From assembly GCA_017460225.1 (NCBI GenBank), contig JAFUBM010000014.1, positions 1 through 64,000 on the forward strand: a stretch of DNA of 64,000 nucleotides, in the 5' to 3' direction. The notes below the pieces were generated by a model that had not been told where the DNA came from, made no database searches, and saw only the letters and a list, made by a program, of their open reading frames with translations. The DNA is from Candidatus Saccharimonadota bacterium. Its GTDB lineage: Bacteria > Patescibacteriota > Saccharimonadia > Saccharimonadales > Saccharimonadaceae. A program made the position numbers and the translations under genes. Positions 59,080 through 64,000 of this stretch are shown here, piece by piece. Numbering within the stretch: position 1 is the stretch's first letter; the number at the start of each line of letters is the position of its first letter.

Positions 59080-59763
59080 ATGATGGTGTTGATCATTTTC
59101 TCTGTTATATTGTTCGCAATTCTGGCGTATTTTTGTGCACAGAAAGATGGGCGGAGTAATGAGGATATTAAAGATAGGTTATTTCACCCGAGAGAATACG
59201 CTAGCAGTGGACGCGCGGGGGAGAGGTTTTTGTATCGTTCTTTGCTTGAGGTAGGGGTGAGTAAGGAGCAGATTTTTAGGAACGTGTATATTCCGGCGCT
59301 TGGGAAAGACGGCAAGGAGAACGGGAAAACGACCGAGATTGATATTTTGGTGGTAGCGAGGAAAGGCGTGCTGGTTTTTGAGCATAAAGCGAGGACAGGG
59401 AATATTTACGGAGATGCCGACCGCGAGCAATGGATACAATATCTTGGGAAAAGTAAGTTTTTCTTGCAAAATCCGATTCAGCAAAATCGGTATCACAAGA
59501 AGTGCTTGGAGAGATATATCGAGGGGAAGGCGCCGATTTATACCTTTATTACTACGTCGAATAATGGTAAGTGGAAAATACAAGGCGACAAACCGGAAGA
59601 CCATATTATTCGGCGAGAGGGGGACTTTAGGAAGATGTATGAGAAATTGCCGGATTGTGCAGATATGGGGAAGGAATATAAGGGGTTGTTAGAGAAGTTC
59701 CATGGTAAATCGCGCCCGAAAGACGGAACGGCGGAGAGGCATATCAGGGATTTTTGCTTGTAA
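59080..59763 (+). CDS. Membrane-anchored NERD-domain protein
   Basis: 227 residues. A membrane helix (3-20), then a nuclease-related domain (about 45-165): GRAGERFLYRSL, TTEIDILVVARKGVLVFEHKA (acidic residue, ID and E-x-K of a PD-(D/E)xK-like core). Possibly a nuclease working at the membrane, for example on incoming DNA. TATAAT lies 7 bases before the first ATG; a second ATG follows directly. Confidence 0.85.
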   Translation: MMVLIIFSVILFAILAYFCAQKDGRSNEDIKDRLFHPREYASSGRAGERFLYRSLLEVGVSKEQIFRNVYIPALGKDGKENGKTTEIDILVVARKGVLVFEHKARTGNIYGDADREQWIQYLGKSKFFLQNPIQQNRYHKKCLERYIEGKAPIYTFITTSNNGKWKIQGDKPEDHIIRREGDFRKMYEKLPDCADMGKEYKGLLEKFHGKSRPKDGTAERHIRDFCL

Positions 59764-59803
59764 AAGAGGTAGAATAAAAATATAACAAGTTCAAATAGGG
59801 GTC

Positions 59804-59880
59804 TGGTGGGTCGCAAGGGGCTCGAACCCCTGACCTCCTCGGTGTAAACGAGGCGCTCTAGCCAACTGAGCTAGCGACCC
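59804..59880 (-). tRNA. tRNA-Val (anticodon TAC)
   Basis: Acceptor GGGTCGC/GCGACCC, discriminator A, encoded CCA; anticodon stem CCTCG/CGAGG with loop TTTACAC; T-loop GGTTCGAGCC. It reads GTA, and probably GTG. Confidence 0.93.
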
Positions 59881-59938
59881 AGTTCTTTTATTATAGCATA
59901 GATGTGGTAAAATAGAGAGATAAAGAAAGGATAAAGCT

Positions 59939-61708
59939 ATGAATAAGCAAAACGAAGTAGAAAAAATGCGTCATACGCTTAGCCACGTGCTCGCGGCGGC
60001 AGTTACGGAGCTTTATCCGACAACAACATTTGGAGTAGGGCCGGCGATTGAAGACGGATTTTATTATGATATAGATTTTGGGGAAGATAAGATTACTGAG
60101 AAAGATCTGGACAGAATCGAGAAGAAGATGCGGGGGATTATCAAACGCGGATTTACGATGAACCGAGTGGTTAAAAAACGTGAACAGGCGCTGGACTGGG
60201 CGGATCAGGCTGGACAAAAATATAAGACGGAGCTGATAAAAGATTTACCCAAGAACGAAGAAATTACATTTTATGATATGGTGGCGCCAAACGGAAAGAC
60301 GGTGTTTACGGATCTTTGCAAGGGGCCGCACATTGAGAGCGCAAAGGAGATCGGCGCGTTTAAGCTGACGAAAGTGGCGGGAGCATATTGGCGTGGGGAC
60401 GAGAAGCGCGAGATGCTGACGCGGGTCTATGGCGTGGCGTTTGCGACACAAGAGGAGCTGGAAGAATATCTGAAGCGGCAGGAAGAAGCGAAAGCGCGCG
60501 ACCATCGGAAGCTAGGGAAAGAATTGGATCTATACACCTTCTCAGATTTGGTAGGGGCGGGGCTGCCAATGTTTACGCCTAGAGGGACGCTGATGCGGGA
60601 TCTTTTGGCGGATTATTCGCTGTCTTTGCGCAAAAAAGCGGGATTTGACCGGGTTTGGACGCCGCATATTACGAAAGTTGACCTGTACAAGACGAGCGGG
60701 CATTATGCGAAGTTTGGGGATGAGTTGTTTATGGTGCATTCGCAGGTGAATGGAGAAGAATTTGCCTTGAAACCCATGAACTGCCCGCACCACACGCAGA
60801 TTTTTGCGAGCCGGCCACGGACGTACAAAGAGATGCCGGTGCGCTATATGGAGCCGACGACGGATTATCGCGACGAGAAGAGCGGGGAGCTCGGGGGGCT
60901 ATCCAGAGTACGGAGCTTGACGCAGGACGACAGCCACGTGTTTTGCCGTGAGTCGCAAATCAAGGCGGAAATCGCAAACTTGGTGAGTATCGTCAAAGAG
61001 TTTTATGAAGAGATGGGGATGATGAAGCTGAGAGCGCGACTATCTTATCGCTCGGATGAAGATAAATACTTGGGAGACAAGAAACTATGGAAGATGGCGC
61101 AAGAGCAAATTAAGCAGGCGGCCATCGACAACAAGCTCGACTTCTTTGAGATGGAAGGCGAAGCAGCGTTTTATGGGCCGAAAATTGACTTTATGGCGGA
61201 AGACGCAATTGGGCGCGAGCACCAAGTGGCGACGATTCAGCTGGACTTTGTGCAGCCGGAGCGGTTTGGATTAGAGTTTGTGAACGAGAAAGGTGAGAAG
61301 GAACGCCCGGTGATGATTCACCACGCCACGATGGGATCGATCGAGCGGTTTATGTCGGTCTTTATCGAACACACGGCAGGGTGGTTCCCGCTGTGGGTGG
61401 CGCCGGAGCAGGTGCGGATTTTGACGGTGAATGATAAGGTGGCGAAATATGTGAAGGAAATTTGCGCTGAGCTAGATACGGTAGAGTTAATGAAGCCGGT
61501 GAAGAATAACGCGTTGCGATACAGCGTTGATGATAGCGACGATTCGTTGGGGAAGAAGATAAAGCGGGCAACCGAGATGAAGATTCCGGTAGTTCTAATT
61601 GTGGGCGAGAAAGATATGGAGGCGGGAGAAGTCTCTGTGCGACTGCATGATAAGGAAGAGAAGGTGGTGTTGAAGGAGCTAGCAAAATATCTGGTCAAGA
61701 TAAAGTAG
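59939..61708 (+). CDS. thrS: Threonyl-tRNA synthetase without TGS domain
   Basis: 589 residues. It begins directly with the editing domain (MRHTLSHVLAAAVTELYP, HxxxH), so the usual N-terminal TGS domain of about 60 residues is absent. Catalytic core with the zinc ligands in MNCPHH, TQDDSHVFC and MIHHATMGS, and a C-terminal anticodon-binding domain. GAAAGGATAAAG precedes the start. Confidence 0.95.
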   Translation: MNKQNEVEKMRHTLSHVLAAAVTELYPTTTFGVGPAIEDGFYYDIDFGEDKITEKDLDRIEKKMRGIIKRGFTMNRVVKKREQALDWADQAGQKYKTELIKDLPKNEEITFYDMVAPNGKTVFTDLCKGPHIESAKEIGAFKLTKVAGAYWRGDEKREMLTRVYGVAFATQEELEEYLKRQEEAKARDHRKLGKELDLYTFSDLVGAGLPMFTPRGTLMRDLLADYSLSLRKKAGFDRVWTPHITKVDLYKTSGHYAKFGDELFMVHSQVNGEEFALKPMNCPHHTQIFASRPRTYKEMPVRYMEPTTDYRDEKSGELGGLSRVRSLTQDDSHVFCRESQIKAEIANLVSIVKEFYEEMGMMKLRARLSYRSDEDKYLGDKKLWKMAQEQIKQAAIDNKLDFFEMEGEAAFYGPKIDFMAEDAIGREHQVATIQLDFVQPERFGLEFVNEKGEKERPVMIHHATMGSIERFMSVFIEHTAGWFPLWVAPEQVRILTVNDKVAKYVKEICAELDTVELMKPVKNNALRYSVDDSDDSLGKKIKRATEMKIPVVLIVGEKDMEAGEVSVRLHDKEEKVVLKELAKYLVKIK

Positions 61709-62487
61709 TCCCGGTAATTGTGGGCCCGACGGGGTCGGGGAAGACCGGCATAGCAATAAAAATCGCGAAGCGAGTGGGCGGAGAAATTATCTCCGCCGAT
61801 TCGCGGACGATTTTTTGCGGGATGGATGTAGGAACGGCAAAGCCGAGCCTAGCAGAGCGGGAGGGAGTGCTGCACTGGGGGTTTGATTTGGTGCAGCCCG
61901 GAGAGAGATTTACGGTGGCGGATTGGAAAAAATATGCTGAACAAAAAATTGATGAGATTTTTGCGCGAGAGAAAGTCCCGATAGTGGCGGGAGGGACGGG
62001 GCTGTATGCGGACGCGCTGGTGTTTGATTACCAGTTTGCAGCGCCGAGCAAAGGATATGGGAAAAACCGAGGAGCGTCTAAAAAAGTTGTTCGCGAAGAT
62101 ACAGAAAAATATCCAGACCGGCAAGAAATGTGTTCAAAGTATAAGATTTTTGGGATTGAATGGGAGAGGAAAGAGTTGCGCGAGCGACTAAGGCAGCGGG
62201 CAGAACAAATGTTTTCTGAAGAATTATATACAGAAACACGGGAGCTTGTACAAAAATATGGACTAGAAAGTCGAGCTATGACGGGAGATGTGTATAAAAT
62301 AGTGTGGCGATTCTTGCGAGGAGAGATAACAAGGGAAGAGGCCGTCGAACTGACGGCGATAAAGGATGCGCAACTGGCAAAACGCCAGATGACATGGTTT
62401 AAACGAAATTCGGAAATCTCATGGTTGCCGCTTGAAAAAGTTTATGCGGATGTGCTAAAATGTATACAGAATGAGCAAGGAAAATAA
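61687..62487 (+). CDS. miaA: tRNA dimethylallyltransferase
   Basis: Adds dimethylallyl to A37 of tRNAs, 266 residues from this start. P-loop GPTGSGKTGIAI, ISADSRTIFCGMDVGTAKP (catalytic Asp), PIVAGGTGLYADAL and LAKRQMTWFKR. The usual start codon in this frame is GTG at 61720, but it would cut off the beta-strand PVIV before the P-loop. An ATA codon at 61687 lies 8 bases after GAAGGAG and restores a normal N-terminus; I list it, with GTG as the conservative alternative. It overlaps thrS by 22 bases. The insertion domain is short. Confidence 0.85.
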   Translation: MSGQDKVVPVIVGPTGSGKTGIAIKIAKRVGGEIISADSRTIFCGMDVGTAKPSLAEREGVLHWGFDLVQPGERFTVADWKKYAEQKIDEIFAREKVPIVAGGTGLYADALVFDYQFAAPSKGYGKNRGASKKVVREDTEKYPDRQEMCSKYKIFGIEWERKELRERLRQRAEQMFSEELYTETRELVQKYGLESRAMTGDVYKIVWRFLRGEITREEAVELTAIKDAQLAKRQMTWFKRNSEISWLPLEKVYADVLKCIQNEQGK

Positions 62488-63076
62488 TACGCCAGTAGAA
62501 AAATTGTTCGGCTCGAAGACGCGGGCAAAGCTACTGAACTTGTTTTTTGAAAACTCAGACAAATCTTTTTATGTGCGTGAGATTACGCGGGTGATTGAGG
62601 AGCAGATAAACTCAGTGCGGCGAGAACTGCTGAATCTTGAGAGTATCGGAGTGGTAAAGAATGAGACGTTTGATAACAAGGTATATTATTCGGCAAATAT
62701 GAAACATCCGTTTGCGCATGCGCTAGTAGAAATTTTTTCTAAAAAGGTGGATGCTAATAAAGACCACGATATCAAACAAGGCGGCTGGGAAGAATACATC
62801 AAGCCGGTTAAAAAATATCTCTCGGCGGTGATGGTAACAAATAGAGTCCCGGGACAGGAGGGAATCGACCTTTTGATCGTGGGCGACGATAAGACTAAGA
62901 AGCTGACGCATTGGGCGGAAGTGGTTGAAAAGAAAGTAGGGAAGCCGCTCAATTATGTGATTTTCTCCGTGGAGGATTTTTTGTACAGAAAGTCGGTGAG
63001 AGATAGGTTTATTTTGGAGATTTTGGAAATGGATGTAAGTGAATTGATCGACCCTGATAAAATAATTAAGGAGTAG
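62471..63076 (+). CDS. Winged-helix protein with a nucleotidyltransferase-like domain
   Basis: 201 residues. Winged helix at about 8-75 (KLFGSKTRAKLLNLFFEN, FYVREITRVIEEQINSVRRE), then an alpha/beta domain with GIDLLIVGDD (about 135-144), similar in place to minimal nucleotidyltransferases but without the GSxAR motif. A regulator or toxin-antitoxin-like role is possible. It overlaps miaA by 17 bases. Confidence 0.7.
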   Translation: MSKENNTPVEKLFGSKTRAKLLNLFFENSDKSFYVREITRVIEEQINSVRRELLNLESIGVVKNETFDNKVYYSANMKHPFAHALVEIFSKKVDANKDHDIKQGGWEEYIKPVKKYLSAVMVTNRVPGQEGIDLLIVGDDKTKKLTHWAEVVEKKVGKPLNYVIFSVEDFLYRKSVRDRFILEILEMDVSELIDPDKIIKE

Positions 63077-63085
63077 TTAAAAAAG

Positions 63086-63538
63086 ATGTTCGAAATCGAG
63101 AGTAAAAACCCGGATGTGATTACGATTACGACAAAGAAGACAAGCGTAACGTTTAACATTGCAGAATATACTATCTCCGGTAATTTGGCGATTGGTTCGA
63201 TTCATGGGCCAGGGGAGTTCGAGGTGGGCGATGTGACGATCCGAGGGATTGCGGTAGGCACAGAAGGAAGGACGATTTATGATGCGGAGGTGGGGGGAGT
63301 ACACGTGGGAATTATTGGCGGAGTTGAGGAGGGGCTAGATGACTTGGGGATGGCAAACATTCTTTGTACGTCTTCGGTGCGAGCAATAAGAGAGATCGAC
63401 CCAAAGATTGTGGTGGCGATGGGAAATGTTGACGGGATGGTAAGCGAACTAAAGGTTTCGGCAAGGACAGAGAAGAAATTGAAGGTGAAGAGTCTGGACG
63501 CATTGCCGGTGGCGCTGGAAGTAGTGATCTTAAACTAA
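63086..63538 (+). CDS. Short metallo-beta-lactamase-like protein lacking metal ligands
   Basis: 150 residues. The strands ISGNLAIGSIHGPGEFEVGD, TIYDAEVGGVHVGIIGGVEE and DPKIVVAMGN follow the UlaG-like MBL fold (GPGEYEV, TIY, G-ILG), but the HxHxDH motif is absent, so catalysis is unlikely. Possibly a structural or ligand-binding derivative. It lies 9 bases after the previous gene. Confidence 0.6.
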   Translation: MFEIESKNPDVITITTKKTSVTFNIAEYTISGNLAIGSIHGPGEFEVGDVTIRGIAVGTEGRTIYDAEVGGVHVGIIGGVEEGLDDLGMANILCTSSVRAIREIDPKIVVAMGNVDGMVSELKVSARTEKKLKVKSLDALPVALEVVILN

Positions 63539-63549
63539 TAGGAGGAGAG

Positions 63550-64000
63550 ATGAATCTTTTGGGCGGGGTGATAGTTTTGGGGGTGATTGTGGTCTCCATG
63601 GCGCTGCACGAGTTGGCACATGGATATGTGGCGTATCTTCTTGGTGATACGACAGCAAAGGAAGATGGGCGATTGACACTGAATCCGCTGCAACATCTTG
63701 ACCCGGTAATGTCGGTGATTTTGCCGATGATTTCTTTTTTCTTGGGAGGGGTAGTGTTTGGCGGGGCAAAGCCGGTGCCGGTGAACTCGAGGAGGCTGAG
63801 AGGAGGAGTTTGGGGGATGGCGCTGGTGGCGCTAGCAGGGCCGCTGACGAACTTTTTGATTGCTTTGGTAGCGCTGGCGCTAGGGACGAAAGTGCCGGCG
63901 CTGAGCTATGGATGGAGCGCGCAGGTGTTGTCGCAATTTGTAGTAGTGAACCTGGGGTTTGGGGTGTTTAACTTGATTCCGATTCCGCCGCTGGATGGGT
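63550..64000 (+). CDS. Site-2 protease-like M50 metalloprotease (partial)
   Basis: The first 150 residues are in the window. HELAHG in the first membrane helix holds the HExxH zinc site, and NLIPIPPLDG at the very end is the third-ligand motif (N-x-x-P-x-P-x-LDG). FGGAKPVPVNSRRLRGG and LAGPLTNFLIA are also family features. Intramembrane protease of the short cytoplasmic-facing group; AGGAGGAGAG precedes the start. Confidence 0.92.
   Translation, partial: MNLLGGVIVLGVIVVSMALHELAHGYVAYLLGDTTAKEDGRLTLNPLQHLDPVMSVILPMISFFLGGVVFGGAKPVPVNSRRLRGGVWGMALVALAGPLTNFLIALVALALGTKVPALSYGWSAQVLSQFVVVNLGFGVFNLIPIPPLDG

Noticed and set aside
1-64000. CRISPR arrays
   Set aside because: No regularly spaced short direct repeats were seen; the repeats present are palindromic elements at distant sites.

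Overview
The window looks like part of the chromosome of a Patescibacteria/CPR bacterium, most probably Candidatus Saccharibacteria (TM7). The signs are: TGA is used as an ordinary stop (argS, truB and others), so this is code 11 and not the code 25 of SR1/Gracilibacteria; a compact pilM-N-O-B-T-C-D type IV pilus cluster; aminoacyl-tRNA synthetases missing accessory domains; many short membrane or hypothetical genes; and a -10 box (TATAAT, TAAAAT, TACAAT) lying 6-8 bases before the start codon of many genes, which implies leaderless mRNAs. There is no rRNA and no CRISPR array. The + strand is G-rich throughout, so + genes use purine-rich codons and - genes use pyrimidine-rich codons.

Layout. 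1-1875: a diversity-generating retroelement (DGR), with the end of the variable repeat and target gene, a structured RNA region, an Asn-codon-rich template repeat and the reverse transcriptase; a convergent gene that may be its accessory factor follows (1872-2735). 2777-7271: rlmD-like methyltransferase, tRNA-Gln and valS, all on the - strand; both proteins carry the same 123-bp palindromic element in frame. 7272-11315: IS-like remnant, DUF3800, a discrete pseudoknotted small RNA, argS, orn and a YjbR-like gene. 11353-13365: unknown gene, a Ser-rich membrane protein and mscL on the - strand. 13402-31874: replication, transcription and RNA genes (dnaG, rpoD, polA, mutM, holA, rpsT, truB, rpsO, pnp, ftsK) with a RhuM-Fic fusion and several membrane or unknown proteins. 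31915-35557: accessory island with a large palindrome, a riboswitch-like leader, a 718-residue surface protein ending in a FISUMP (C-type-lectin-like) domain and a BRO-family protein. 35638-37814: rpsF-ssb-rpsR-efp-tlyA. 37837-46353: type IV pilus assembly. 46360-64000: xerC, ndk, a PrsA/SurA-like foldase, tRNAs, a GntR-controlled ABC transporter, a membrane glycosyltransferase, proS, greA, a cation transporter, small orphan genes, an SpoU methyltransferase, a NERD protein, thrS, miaA, a winged-helix protein, an MBL-like protein and the start of an M50 protease.

Working together. The DGR and the FISUMP protein both concern C-type-lectin-like surface domains; with the pilus and the glycosyltransferase they make up a cell-surface and attachment repertoire that fits an episymbiont. 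The least expected feature is a set of palindromic elements, at least three sequence families, inserted in frame in rlmD, valS (twice), polA (twice) and a YjbR-like gene, and also found between genes. They recall the Rickettsia palindromic elements. Two RNAs are also notable: an approximately 98-nt RNA before argS with an H-type pseudoknot and its own terminator, and the leader of the FISUMP gene with a 5'-terminal stem, a GNRA-capped hairpin, a pseudoknot and a hairpin over the ribosome binding site.
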